In this document: in pieces, positions 52,785 to 62,169 of the stretch
How positions within the stretch are numbered: the first letter of the stretch is position 1
Layout: every line of letters starts with the position of its first letter
NCBI GenBank assembly: GCA_035379625.1
Contig: DAOSVM010000010.1
Span: 1-64,000 of the forward strand
Reading direction: 5' to 3'
Origin: DAOSCP01 sp035379625
GTDB taxonomy: Bacteria; Bacteroidota; Ignavibacteria; Ignavibacteriales; DAOSCP01
DNA length: 64,000 nt
Program-made: the position numbers and the translations under genes
The notes under the pieces: model-generated
The model's input: only the letters and a program-made list of their open reading frames with translations
Databases searched by the model: none
Told to the model about the DNA's origin: nothing

Positions 52785-53752
52785 TCAAAAATTTTATTGT
52801 TTAGGTCTATAGCAAATCCATATTTTTTTGTTTCGGGGAGTTCATAAAAATTATCTTTTATATTATAATCTGTTTGTTTATTGTAATCGTAGCTCAGACT
52901 TGAAGAAATAGCTGTTTGAAAATTATCGTTGAAATATAAATATTGTGAATAAAATAAACTAAAGGCTTCAGTTGATAAATTATTTGAAGAAAAATAGTTT
53001 TGATTATTTTTCTTTAAAATATTACTCATTGATGAAGAAAACTTTGTTTGAAATTTAATTGTTGGCAAAGTTGTATAACTATTTTTAGTAATTATATTGA
53101 TTACACCACCAAGGGCATCAGAACCATACAGAGATGAAAAAGGACCTTTAACAATTTCAATTCTATCAATATTCATAAAAGATAAAAAATTTAAATCAAT
53201 TGTTCCATCCATTTTACCTGCTAAACGTTCACCATCAACTAAAATTAATACATGATTTGCATTAAAACCATTCATTTGTAATGCTTGTGTTCGTGCAATA
53301 GTATTTTTTAATTCTATATTAACAGAGTTGTTAACTAATACATCGTTAATTGTAAGATTGGAATTTTCAATTTCCTTTGCAGTAATGAGATTTAATGAAA
53401 TTGGCGAAGATTTAACACTATGAGGGGAATAAGTACCAGTTACAACAACATTATTTAAATTGAAAACATCTTCAGTTAATATAAAATTGAATGTATTACT
53501 ATTTTCATTTATGTTAATAGTATCTAAATATTCCTTATATCCTAAGGATTTAATTTTAATAGGATAAATACCTTTAGGGATTGAAAAATAAATATTCCCG
53601 TCAGAATTAGATTGATAAATATTTGAAGCAATAAAAAAATTTACTTTAATGATTGGTTGTTTTAAAGAGTTTTCTATGTGTATTTTAACTCGAATTTGTG
53701 GTAAAGCAAATGAAGATAAAAGAACAGAAAGAAAAAAGAAATACTTAATCAT
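52772..53752 (-). pseudogene. TonB-dependent receptor, N-terminal part (plug and first barrel strands)
   Basis: About 326 residues, with a signal peptide (MIKYFFFLSVLLSSFALPQ; start ATG 53752, an alternative GTG is 12 bp upstream). A carboxypeptidase-regulatory-like domain (residues about 20-95) precedes a TonB-box-like VVVTGTY and a plug domain with IDRIEIVKGPFSSLYGSDAL and GGVINIITK, all typical of Bacteroidota receptors. The frame ends at a stop (TAA, 52772) soon after an A6 tract at 52780-52785. Restoring one A there would join it to the downstream barrel. Either an inactivating indel, a length-variable tract or a sequencing error explains this. Confidence 0.85.
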
Positions 53753-53827
53753 AATAAAATCCACGATATTTTATAATAGTAAAATAATTAAGATAAAAAA
53801 ATATTTTACATAAGTAAAATATTGTCT

Positions 53828-53862
53828 TAAAAAAGAAGAAAGAGGTTTCTCTTTCTTCTTTA
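53828..53862 (-). terminator. Terminator of the citrate synthase gene
   Basis: AAGAAGAAAGAG-GTTT-CTCTTTCTTCTT has a perfect 12-bp stem. Read leftwards it is followed by T residues, between gltA and the TonB receptor gene. Confidence 0.8.
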
Positions 53863-53894
53863 CAAAAATATGAGTTTTCAAATAATTAAACAAA

Positions 53895-55184
53895 TTATTT
53901 TTTTGATTGTTCAATTATTTCTTTTATAGCTGCTGTAGAAATTGATTTAGGCCTAATAATTGGCATACCTAAAGCTCTAGCAATAACAGCTTGAGCGGTC
54001 ATTCCCATAGCCCTAGAAACACCAAATATAACAGTATAAAAGCTTATTTCTTTTAAGCCATAGTGATATAATAAAGAACCAGAAATAGCATCTACATTAG
54101 GCCAAGGGTTTTTAATTTTTTCAAATCTTTTTAAAACATTAGGAGTTACTTCAAATACTTTTTTTACAGTTTTGAAGATAGGATCATGGGCTGCAAATTT
54201 TTCTCCAAAATTATATAATGCGGTAAATCTTGGGTCCACAACTCTTAAAACTGCGTGACCATAGCCTGGTACAACTAAACCACTATTAATAGTATCAACA
54301 ACTTCTTTTTCGATATCATCAGCAGTAGGTTCACCGCCATACTTATTGATTAAATCTAGAATCCATTTTAAGGCTTCTTGGTTAGCTAAGCCGTGTAATG
54401 GACCAGCAAGACCATTTAAGCCAGCAGAAACTGCATAATATAAATCGGATAGGGCAGAATTTACAGTAGCTGATGATACAGCACTAACAGTTCCGTGTTC
54501 GTGGTCTGAATGTAATACTAAAAATAATCTCATCAACCTGCAAAATCTACATTCGTGCCCTTCAATTAGACCTAACATATGGATAAAATCACTTGCCATA
54601 TCTAATCGTGGGTCTGATTCAATTCTTCTACCTTTGTTGTAAATCATTCTATAAATACCTGCAGCCAATGTTGGAATTTTAGCAACAATATTCATAGCAT
54701 CTTCTAGCATAGGTTTCCAATAATCTTTCTTATGAATTTCGTTATCGTAAGCTTTTTTGAAAACAGATTCTCTTTCCATTGCCAAAATTCCCATACTCAA
54801 TAGAACCATTGGATGAGTATCTTTTGGCATTGTTTCAAGTACTTGCCATACATAATCAGGAACAGCAGTTCTTGAACGAAGATCGGATTTAAAATCGTGG
54901 AATTCTTCTTCATTAGGTAGTTCACCAGTAAGTAATAAAAAGTAAATTTCTTCGGGGGAATATTCTACTAAATTTAAGATTGGAATACCACGGATAATAA
55001 GTCCTTTATCGGCTGGCACACTTGATGTGTCACATAGTAATGTTCTTACTCCTCTAATTCCTCCAAATACTTGTGAAATATTAACACTTGAAACTTGTAA
55101 ATCCCCGTAATTTTTTACTATTTGGTTAATCTCTTCTCGCCATAGGGGGATTTTTTGTTCTAATTTTTGAATGATTAAGGACAT
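53895..55184 (-). CDS. gltA: Citrate synthase (eukaryotic/mitochondrial-like type)
   Basis: First enzyme of the TCA cycle, about 429 residues. The start at 55184 follows a GGAG site; a longer frame adds 6 residues and is less likely. The conserved regions are HSDHEHGTVSAVSSATVNSA with the active-site His, NGLAGPLHGLANQEAL, and VPGYGHAVLRVVDPR with the second catalytic His. The C-terminal DAISGSLLYHYG region carries the Asp. The longer N-terminus and the NGLAGPLHGLANQE style match the eukaryotic-type citrate synthases rather than the E. coli hexameric form. It is monocistronic and followed by a strong hairpin terminator. Confidence 0.95.
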   Translation of the reverse strand: MSLIIQKLEQKIPLWREEINQIVKNYGDLQVSSVNISQVFGGIRGVRTLLCDTSSVPADKGLIIRGIPILNLVEYSPEEIYFLLLTGELPNEEEFHDFKSDLRSRTAVPDYVWQVLETMPKDTHPMVLLSMGILAMERESVFKKAYDNEIHKKDYWKPMLEDAMNIVAKIPTLAAGIYRMIYNKGRRIESDPRLDMASDFIHMLGLIEGHECRFCRLMRLFLVLHSDHEHGTVSAVSSATVNSALSDLYYAVSAGLNGLAGPLHGLANQEALKWILDLINKYGGEPTADDIEKEVVDTINSGLVVPGYGHAVLRVVDPRFTALYNFGEKFAAHDPIFKTVKKVFEVTPNVLKRFEKIKNPWPNVDAISGSLLYHYGLKEISFYTVIFGVSRAMGMTAQAVIARALGMPIIRPKSISTAAIKEIIEQSKK

Positions 55185-55291
55185 AACTAACTCCAAAAAC
55201 AATTATTTTTATAATAATTAAATGATTTTTTATGAATAAAAGTTTCAAAATTATTATCTTTACTTTTTAAATTAAAAAAAGTTTAGGTAAA

Positions 55292-57442
55292 ATGAAACAT
55301 TTTGTATTTTTATTATTCTTAAATATTATTATTTATGCACAATTTTTACAATTTAATAATAATTTTTTATTCAGTAATTATGATAGTACTCAATTTTTAT
55401 CAATTTCTTATAATGATAAAAATTGGCGACCAATATCCATTAACGTTAATTGGGATCATTCAGGTTATAAAGATTTTGATGGAATAGGTTGGTATAGATA
55501 TCATTTTTCAATACAAAATGTGGATTCAAAAAGCAATTATTACTTGCTTTTAGGGAAAATTGATGATGCTGATGAAACATATTTAAATGAAAAACTAATT
55601 GGGAAAACTGGTTCAATCTCTACTTCGCAGCCTGAGTCTAAATGGGGAGAACTTAGGATATACAAAATACCTAAAAATACTCTAAGAAAAAATAATGTAT
55701 TAGCTATACGTGTCTTAGATATGGGTGGACCTGGTGGTATATACGAAGGACCTTTTGGTATTTATACTGAAAAAGAAGTATTTACATTATTAAAAGAATA
55801 TAAAAATAAAAAGTTTAAGTATTTAGTAACTTCAAATGGTTTATTATGTGCTATTATAAATAGATTTAATGGAACAATAGAAAAAGTTTATCCTGAAATT
55901 TATCAAGCATTTGACTCTTCTTCAGTTATTCAACCAATCCTAAAAAATATTAAGTTTGATATTAAAGAAGAAATAAAGAAAATTGAATATTTTAAACAGA
56001 CAAACATTATTAAAATTGATTATTCAAATTATACACTATATATTTTAATTCCATTTACAATTAACCAAAAAATATTAATTATAAAAGCAGTTTCCAAGAA
56101 TGAGAATAAAATAAATCCAAAGTATGAAATTGAAGATAATTCAATAGATTTCAAAGAAATACCAATAAATGATACAACAAAATATTTTGTATTTTCATAT
56201 GCAAAAGAAATTTCTCAAAGTTTGATTGATAAAATTAAAGTTGATCAAATAATTGAAGAAAATATAAATTATTTTGAAACGATATTTAAGAAAATAAATA
56301 AACCATATTTCAAAAATAAAGTAGAAGAAGAAATTTTTAGACAATCTGTAACCGTTTTGAAAATGGCACAAGTTAGTAATAAATCAGATTTTATAAGATC
56401 AAGGGGACAAATTTTAGCATCTTTGCCACCGGGGAATTGGAATATATGTTGGATTAGAGATGGAGTTTATTCAATTTTTGCATTAAATAATTTAGGACTT
56501 TTTGATGAAGCTAAAGATGCATTAGAGTTCTATTTAAATGCAAAAAGTGGTTATTATAAAAACTTTATTTTCAAAAATAAAGAATATGGAATTGGCAAAG
56601 ATTATAAAATTTCTGTTTGTAGATATTTTGGAAATGGTTCAGAGGAATCTGATGCTAATGATGATGGGCCAAATATTGAAATTGATGGTTTTGGGCTCTT
56701 TTTACAAGCTTTTAGTGATTATGTGAAAAAATCTGGCGATACGTTGATATTGAGAAAATATAAAAATGTAATTGATCAATATATTATAGAACCAATTATA
56801 TTTTCAATTGATAATAACGGTTTAATTAGAAAAGAATCAGGTGCTTGGGAAAGACATCTACCTGGGAAACAATTTGCGTATACTTCTATTTCATGTGCTA
56901 AAGGTCTTTTAGATTATGCTATCTTGATTAAAGATATAGATAAGAATTTAAATGAAAAACTTTTTAAGAGTTTTAATGAAATATCATATTCCTTAAATTA
57001 TTTATATGAAAAGGATGGCTACTATCGTGGAACTTATGAGAATAAAAATAAAAACGAGGTTGAACATTTTGATGCATTATCTTTCGAAATTTTTAATACT
57101 GGAATAAATAACAACAAGAACATTTTTATAAATCATTATAGGAACTATGAAAAAGCATTAAGAATATCAAAAAGCCGTGGCTTTGCGAGAGTAAATAGTC
57201 AAGATTGGTATGATAGGAAAGAATGGATTTTTATTGATTTCAGAATAGCATCATCTTTGAATAAATTTGGATTAAAAAAAGATGCTGACAAAATATTGAA
57301 TTGGGTTATAAAAAATGTTAAAGAAAATAATTATTTGATACCAGAACTTTTAGATGAAAAAGATTCGACATATCAAGGGGCTGTTCCTATGGTAGGATTT
57401 GGAGCAGCATCATATATTAATTATCTATTTGAAAGAAAATAA
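55292..57442 (+). CDS. GH15-like glucosidase (glucoamylase/glucodextranase-type)
   Basis: 716-residue exported protein with a signal peptide (MKHFVFLLFLNIIIYAQF). Residues about 30-150 form a galactose-binding-like beta module (GIGWYRYHFSI; LRKNNVLAIRVLDMGGPGG). The rest fits the (alpha/alpha)6 barrel of GH15. WNICWIRDGVYSIFALNNLG matches the GH15 substrate-binding segment. Glu520 in ESGAWERH is a good candidate for the catalytic acid. A second Glu, the base, should lie in the C-terminal part (possibly in YEKALRISKSRG or EWIFIDF surroundings); I cannot fix it. It probably releases glucose from starch-like glycans, complementing the GH13 enzymes. The cysS gene follows after 13 bp. Confidence 0.82.
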   Translation: MKHFVFLLFLNIIIYAQFLQFNNNFLFSNYDSTQFLSISYNDKNWRPISINVNWDHSGYKDFDGIGWYRYHFSIQNVDSKSNYYLLLGKIDDADETYLNEKLIGKTGSISTSQPESKWGELRIYKIPKNTLRKNNVLAIRVLDMGGPGGIYEGPFGIYTEKEVFTLLKEYKNKKFKYLVTSNGLLCAIINRFNGTIEKVYPEIYQAFDSSSVIQPILKNIKFDIKEEIKKIEYFKQTNIIKIDYSNYTLYILIPFTINQKILIIKAVSKNENKINPKYEIEDNSIDFKEIPINDTTKYFVFSYAKEISQSLIDKIKVDQIIEENINYFETIFKKINKPYFKNKVEEEIFRQSVTVLKMAQVSNKSDFIRSRGQILASLPPGNWNICWIRDGVYSIFALNNLGLFDEAKDALEFYLNAKSGYYKNFIFKNKEYGIGKDYKISVCRYFGNGSEESDANDDGPNIEIDGFGLFLQAFSDYVKKSGDTLILRKYKNVIDQYIIEPIIFSIDNNGLIRKESGAWERHLPGKQFAYTSISCAKGLLDYAILIKDIDKNLNEKLFKSFNEISYSLNYLYEKDGYYRGTYENKNKNEVEHFDALSFEIFNTGINNNKNIFINHYRNYEKALRISKSRGFARVNSQDWYDRKEWIFIDFRIASSLNKFGLKKDADKILNWVIKNVKENNYLIPELLDEKDSTYQGAVPMVGFGAASYINYLFERK

Positions 57443-57455
57443 TAAGAGGTATAAA

Positions 57456-58868
57456 ATGCATATTTATAACACATTAACAAAGAAAAAAGAAAAATTTCAA
57501 ACAATAGAACCTAATAAAGTTAAAATGTACGTCTGTGGTCCAACTGTTTATGATTTTTTTCATATTGGAAATGCTCGATCATTTGTAATGGCGGATACAA
57601 TTAGAAAAGCTCTAGAATATAAGGGTTATGAAGTTAAATTTGTTATGAATTTGACAGATATAGATGATAAAATAATTAATAAAGCAAATAAAGAAAAGAT
57701 AAGTGCAAAAGATGTTGCAGAAAAATATAGCAAAGCATTTTTCGAAGATATTGAAAAACTAAAAGTTAAAAAAGCAACTGTACATCCAAAAGCAACTGAA
57801 CATATTCAAGAAATTATTGATTTTATTTCAGATTTAATTGAAAAAGGATATGCATATAATGTTGATGGGAATGTTTTTTTTGATATAAGTAAATTTAAAG
57901 ATTATGGTAAATTGAGTGGTAAAAAAATAGATGAATTAGAAGCTGGTGCTAGAATTGAAATTAATGAAAATAAAAAGAATCCATTAGATTTTGCTTTATG
58001 GAAAAAAGCAAAACCGGGTGAACCTTATTGGTCAAGTCCTTGGGGAGAAGGTAGACCAGGCTGGCATATTGAATGTTCTGCTATGAGTTGTAAGCATTTA
58101 GGTGAAACTATTGATATTCATGCAGGTGGATCTGATTTAATTTTCCCACATCACGAAAACGAGATAGCACAAAGTGAAGCAAGAACAGGTAAAAAATTTG
58201 TAAATTATTGGATACACTTTGGCTTTTTAAATATTGATAATGAAAAAATGTCTAAATCTTTAGGTAATTTTTTTACAACAAGAGAAATTCTTGCTAAATA
58301 TAGAGCACAAGAATTAAGATATTTGTATTTGCAAACACATTATTCAGCACCACTAAATTTCACTATGGAAGGATTAAATGCTTGCAAAAAAGGGCTTGAA
58401 AAAATTGAAACACTTGCGGCATATGTTATTGAACAAATTGATAAGAATTTAGAGGGGGAAATTCCAGAATTTAATTTTAATTATTATTATCAACAATTTG
58501 AAATTGCGATTGATGATGATTTTAATTTTCCCAAAGCAATAGCTGTTATTTTTGAATTTGTTAGAGAAATAAATAAATTAATTTCAAGTGAAAACAAATT
58601 AGATTCAACTTTTTATAAAAGTGTTTATGAATTTTTACATAAAACAGCTGAAAAGGTATTATCAATTTTGAATTTTGATGAATTAAAAAGAAAGGTTGAA
58701 CGTTCATTAGAGGATGATTTAATTGATATTTTAATTAAAATTAGACAAGAGGCTAAAATAAATAAAAATTATCAATTAGCTGATAAAATACGTGATGAAC
58801 TTGCAAAAATTGGTATAATACTTCAGGATACAAAGGATGGAGTTATCTACAAAAAAGAAATTAAATAA
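57456..58868 (+). CDS. cysS: Cysteinyl-tRNA synthetase
   Basis: Class I aminoacyl-tRNA synthetase, 470 residues. The start at 57456 is chosen over 57399 because AAGAGGT lies just before it and the family begins in this way. The ATP-binding HIGH motif is FHIGNA and the KMSKS loop is EKMSKSLGN. Zinc ligands are visible: Cys in YVCGPTVYD, Cys in WHIECSAMS and His in SDLIFPHHENE. The GDDSGR-like region is replaced as usual, and the DALR anticodon domain follows. The last 32 bp overlap the next gene. Confidence 0.97.
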   Translation: MHIYNTLTKKKEKFQTIEPNKVKMYVCGPTVYDFFHIGNARSFVMADTIRKALEYKGYEVKFVMNLTDIDDKIINKANKEKISAKDVAEKYSKAFFEDIEKLKVKKATVHPKATEHIQEIIDFISDLIEKGYAYNVDGNVFFDISKFKDYGKLSGKKIDELEAGARIEINENKKNPLDFALWKKAKPGEPYWSSPWGEGRPGWHIECSAMSCKHLGETIDIHAGGSDLIFPHHENEIAQSEARTGKKFVNYWIHFGFLNIDNEKMSKSLGNFFTTREILAKYRAQELRYLYLQTHYSAPLNFTMEGLNACKKGLEKIETLAAYVIEQIDKNLEGEIPEFNFNYYYQQFEIAIDDDFNFPKAIAVIFEFVREINKLISSENKLDSTFYKSVYEFLHKTAEKVLSILNFDELKRKVERSLEDDLIDILIKIRQEAKINKNYQLADKIRDELAKIGIILQDTKDGVIYKKEIK

Positions 58869-59241
58869 ATTTAAAATGGTTTATTTGCCTATTTCCATAA
58901 TTTCATTTGTCTTACTATATGTTATTTGGTATTTTTATTTCAATATATATGATGTAAATTTTTCTGTTTCAAATTATGATTTGTATGCTGATGATAATTC
59001 TATAGCAAAAATTGAAATATTCCCTATAAATTCTTTTGGTAACAGAATTCCTTTAAGAGAGGTTGAAGGAGATTTTATTATAGAAGAAGGGAAGGATTTA
59101 GTTCAAGTTATTGAAAAGCATAAAACATCAATTACTATAAAGACAAAAAATCAAATAGGGAATATTAAAATACTTATTAAATGTAAATATTTGTTATTTC
59201 CAATAAGTATAGATTTAATTATTAAACCTAATATTGCCTAA
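58837..59241 (+). CDS. Small membrane-anchored protein of unknown function
   Basis: 134 residues: a basic N-terminus (KKKLNKFK), a single membrane helix at about residues 15-33 (LPISIISFVLLYVIWYFYF), then a predicted beta-rich exported domain (residues about 40-134; FSVSNYDLYADDN, IEIFPINSFGNRI). I do not recognise the family. It overlaps cysS by 32 bp in another frame; a later ATG at 58876 would avoid the overlap but loses the basic N-terminus. It is likely co-transcribed with cysS. Function cannot be assigned. Confidence 0.6.
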   Translation: MELSTKKKLNKFKMVYLPISIISFVLLYVIWYFYFNIYDVNFSVSNYDLYADDNSIAKIEIFPINSFGNRIPLREVEGDFIIEEGKDLVQVIEKHKTSITIKTKNQIGNIKILIKCKYLLFPISIDLIIKPNIA

Positions 59242-59290
59242 TTGGAATGATATTTGTTATATCTAACTGTAATTTATATGAGAGGGAAAA

Positions 59291-60088
59291 ATGTATTTAA
59301 AAAAATATTTGTTAATGTTAATATTAGCATTAAATGTTTTATTCGCACAAGGAGGAACTGCTGGTACAGGTGCCATATATGAAATGAGAAGTTTAATTGA
59401 TATGCCAACTGCTGGTATATTGAAAAAAGGAGCAGTTGCTGTTTCTAATGATTTTATGCCTATGGGTGTAGTTATTTCTAAATTAGAAGTAGGTGTATTT
59501 CAAGATTTTTCTTTTGGAATTTCTTATGGTGCAAGCCAGTTAATAGGTTCAGGTTCGATAGGATGGTATAAAATGCCGGGTGTTAATGTAAAATACCGTG
59601 TATCTAATGAAACAGAATCATATCCTGCATTAACATTAGGATTTGATTCACAAGGTAAAGGTGTTTATGAAAATGATAGATATGAAATTAAATCACCTGG
59701 AATATTTCTTGCAATATCAAAGAATTATTCTCTATTAGGTTATATAAGTTTTCATGGGGTTTTTAATTATTCGTTTTTTGAAAATGGCGATAACGATAGA
59801 GATTTAAATATTATGGTTGGTATGGAAAAAACAATAGGAAAACAATTTTCTGTACTCTTAGATTATAATTTCTGTTTTAATGATAATCAATCTAAAATTT
59901 CACAAAATAATAATGAAGTTTTATATACAAAAAAGAAAGGTTATTTAAATTTAGGTTTTAGATGGTCAGTAGGGGAAGATATTACGCTTGGACTTGATTT
60001 ACGTGATTTACTAGATAATGGTAATAAATGGAATGCTGGTGGTGCCGATAGAGCTTTGAAATTAGAAATAATTAAAAAAATATTTTAA
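59291..60088 (+). CDS. Putative outer-membrane beta-barrel protein
   Basis: 265 residues with a clear signal peptide (MYLKKYLLMLILALNVLFAQ). The mature part shows alternating hydrophobic/polar strands and repeated Gly-aromatic endings (KFSFGISYGASQLIGSGSIGWYK; YNFCFNDNQSK; LGFRWSVGEDITLGLDLRDL), as in porin-like or YjbH-type outer-membrane proteins. The C-terminus ends in IKKIF with a terminal Phe, as expected for Bam-assembled barrels. A GAGAGGG site precedes the ATG. It begins 49 bp after the small membrane protein. Its function is unknown; no ligand or catalytic motif is seen. Confidence 0.68.
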   Translation: MYLKKYLLMLILALNVLFAQGGTAGTGAIYEMRSLIDMPTAGILKKGAVAVSNDFMPMGVVISKLEVGVFQDFSFGISYGASQLIGSGSIGWYKMPGVNVKYRVSNETESYPALTLGFDSQGKGVYENDRYEIKSPGIFLAISKNYSLLGYISFHGVFNYSFFENGDNDRDLNIMVGMEKTIGKQFSVLLDYNFCFNDNQSKISQNNNEVLYTKKKGYLNLGFRWSVGEDITLGLDLRDLLDNGNKWNAGGADRALKLEIIKKIF

Positions 60089-60099
60089 ACCTTTTTATT

Positions 60100-60429
60100 A
60101 TGGATATAATCAAAGTTCGTGAAGAATGTTTAAAATTTGAAGATGCATATGAATGTTTTCCTTTTGATGAAATGTCACCTGTATATAAAATTAAATTGAA
60201 AAATAAAGATAAAATGTTTGCCATTATATCTATAGAACGCCCTTTTTTAATATCATTAAAATGTGAACCAGAATTTGCTGTTCAATTACAAGAAAAATAT
60301 GAATATATAATTCCGGGATATCATTTAAATAAAAAGCACTGGATAACAGTATACATTGAAGAGATAGAGGATGAATTATTAATCGATTTAATAAACCAAT
60401 CTTATAAATTAGTTAAATTAAAAAAATAA
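60100..60429 (+). CDS. YjbR/MmcQ family protein
   Basis: 109 residues, the usual length for the MmcQ/YjbR cyaY-fold family. The pattern CLKFEDAYECFPFDEMSPVYKI, KMFAIISIERPFLISLKC and YHLNKKHWITVYIE fits the family, including the P-x-x-x-x-x-W region. The family is sometimes called DNA-binding, but its biochemical role is not established. There is no signal peptide. It is 11 bp after the outer-membrane protein gene, and mtnA follows 21 bp later, so co-transcription is likely. Confidence 0.82.
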   Translation: MDIIKVREECLKFEDAYECFPFDEMSPVYKIKLKNKDKMFAIISIERPFLISLKCEPEFAVQLQEKYEYIIPGYHLNKKHWITVYIEEIEDELLIDLINQSYKLVKLKK

Positions 60430-60450
60430 TAATTTGCTACAATAAATTTT

Positions 60451-61434
60451 ATGAAAGTATTAGAATTTGAACCTTTTGAAATAGAATTTGTAAATCAAAC
60501 TTTATTGCCTTTGGAAGAAAAATTTGTAAAAACAGATAATTATGAAAGAATTGCAGAAGCAATTGAAAAGTTAGAAATAAGAGGAGCACCGTTAATAGGT
60601 ATAGCTGCTGTATATGCTCTAGTACTTGCTATTAAAAAAAATGGTAACTCAATTTTTCCAAAAGCATATGAAAGATTAGCAAAAACAAGACCTACAGCTG
60701 TTAATTTGTTTTGGGCTTTGAATGAAATGAAATCACTTTACGAAAATTATCAAAACAGCACAAAACTTTTAGATATTTTATTAAATAAAGCTATTCAAAT
60801 ACATAATGATGATAAAATTATGTGTGATAAAATAGCTGAAAATGGTTTACAAATATTCAAAAAGAAATCAAAAATTTTAACTCATTGTAACGCAGGTGAA
60901 CTTGCTACTGGTGGTATAGGAACAGCTCTTGGAGTAATTAAAAAAGCTCACGAAAAAGGATTAGTTGAATTAGTTTTTGTAGATGAGACTAGACCTTTGC
61001 TTCAAGGCTCACGCTTAACTGCTTATGAATTAGAAAAATATAATATTCCATTTAAAGTAATATGTGATAATATGGCTGCATCATTAATGTATAACAAAGA
61101 AATAAATTTAATAATAACTGGTGCTGATAGGATAGCTAAAAATGGTGATTTCGCAAATAAGATTGGAACATATAGTTTAGCTGTATTAGCTAATTATCAC
61201 AAAATCCCATTTTATATAGCAGCACCTACTACAAGTATTGATTATAATATTTTAAGTGGAAAAGAAATTATTATTGAATTACGTAAATCAGAGGAAATTC
61301 TTAAAATAAATAATATTCCAATTAGCAAAGATGTGTATAATGCATATAATCCATCATTTGATATAACTCCAAGTACATTATTAAGCGGAATAATAACAGA
61401 AAACAATTTATACACTTTCCCTTTTAAATTTTAA
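60451..61434 (+). CDS. mtnA: S-methyl-5-thioribose-1-phosphate isomerase
   Basis: 327-residue enzyme of the methionine salvage pathway. It shows the RGAPLIGIAAVYALVLA and LTHCNAGELATGGIGTALG segments with the catalytic Cys. VFVDETRPLLQGSRLTAYEL and ITGADRIAKNGDFANKIGTY with the catalytic Asp also match. IAAPTTSID lies near the C-terminus. Other mtn genes are absent here, so the pathway may be partial or scattered; eIF2B-related isomerases of this fold can also act on ribose 1,5-bisphosphate. It overlaps recO by one base. Confidence 0.93.
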   Translation: MKVLEFEPFEIEFVNQTLLPLEEKFVKTDNYERIAEAIEKLEIRGAPLIGIAAVYALVLAIKKNGNSIFPKAYERLAKTRPTAVNLFWALNEMKSLYENYQNSTKLLDILLNKAIQIHNDDKIMCDKIAENGLQIFKKKSKILTHCNAGELATGGIGTALGVIKKAHEKGLVELVFVDETRPLLQGSRLTAYELEKYNIPFKVICDNMAASLMYNKEINLIITGADRIAKNGDFANKIGTYSLAVLANYHKIPFYIAAPTTSIDYNILSGKEIIIELRKSEEILKINNIPISKDVYNAYNPSFDITPSTLLSGIITENNLYTFPFKF

Positions 61435-62156
61435 TGAAAAAAATAGAAAAATTAAAAGCTTTTGTATTGAATAAAATAGATTATTCAAATACATCTTATA
61501 TACTGTCTCTTTATACTGATGAATATGGTAGAATAGATGCAATTGCTAAAGGAGCAAAAAAAAATAATAATAAATATGGAAACACTTTAGATGTACTTAA
61601 TAATGTTGAGTTGGTTGTATATTATAAACCAGAAACATTGAGTTTAATAACAGAAAGTTCACTAATTAACTATTATTTTAATATAAAAAGTAATTTAAAA
61701 AAACTTTCCATAGCCTATAGAGTTGTAGAGTTATATTATCATCAATTTAAACATTCAGAAAAAAATCATAAATTATATTTATTTTTAGATAGGGTATTAA
61801 ATTCATTAGAAAATAATAAGTACAAGGATGATAATGTACTTTTTATAAAATTTTTACTTGCTTTCATAAAAGAAGTTGGTTTTGAGATGCAAATTTCATT
61901 TTGCAATAAATGTAATTCAGAAATTCAAAATGATGCATATTTTAGTTTTACTGATGGTATCATTTGTAAAAATTGTGTAAATTTAACAAATGAATATTTT
62001 AATTTTAATTTTGAACTTAACATTTTGAAAAAATGTATTAATAGTTCAGATTATATACTGAATGAAGCTGAAAATAATACTATTGTAAATTTTTTGGAGA
62101 AATATTTTAAGTACCATTTAATTGATTTTAATGGATTTAATAAGATAATTAGATAA
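61434..62156 (+). CDS. recO: DNA repair protein RecO
   Basis: 240-residue recombination mediator working with RecF/RecR. The N-terminal OB-fold segment is typical (KLKAFVLNKIDYSNTSYILSLYTDEYGRIDAIAKGAKK). A helical C-terminal part carries a four-Cys zinc site (FCNKCNSEI ... GIICKNCVNL). The length is normal. The gene starts on the last base of mtnA (ATGA-type junction) and precedes a DegQ-like gene by 13 bp. The window therefore encodes both the RecBCD and part of the RecFOR recombination routes. Confidence 0.9.
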   Translation: MKKIEKLKAFVLNKIDYSNTSYILSLYTDEYGRIDAIAKGAKKNNNKYGNTLDVLNNVELVVYYKPETLSLITESSLINYYFNIKSNLKKLSIAYRVVELYYHQFKHSEKNHKLYLFLDRVLNSLENNKYKDDNVLFIKFLLAFIKEVGFEMQISFCNKCNSEIQNDAYFSFTDGIICKNCVNLTNEYFNFNFELNILKKCINSSDYILNEAENNTIVNFLEKYFKYHLIDFNGFNKIIR

Positions 62157-62169
62157 AAAGAGGTGATTT

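Noticed and set aside
52780..52786. Programmed -1 ribosomal frameshift at A-AAA-AAC in the TonB receptor
   Set aside because: The heptamer is present but in the wrong phase relative to the N-terminal frame, and I see no convincing downstream stimulatory hairpin. An indel is simpler.
58837..58868. Fusion or frameshift between cysS and the following small gene
   Set aside because: cysS is full length with all motifs. The overlap is short and the small protein has its own helix and plausible start.
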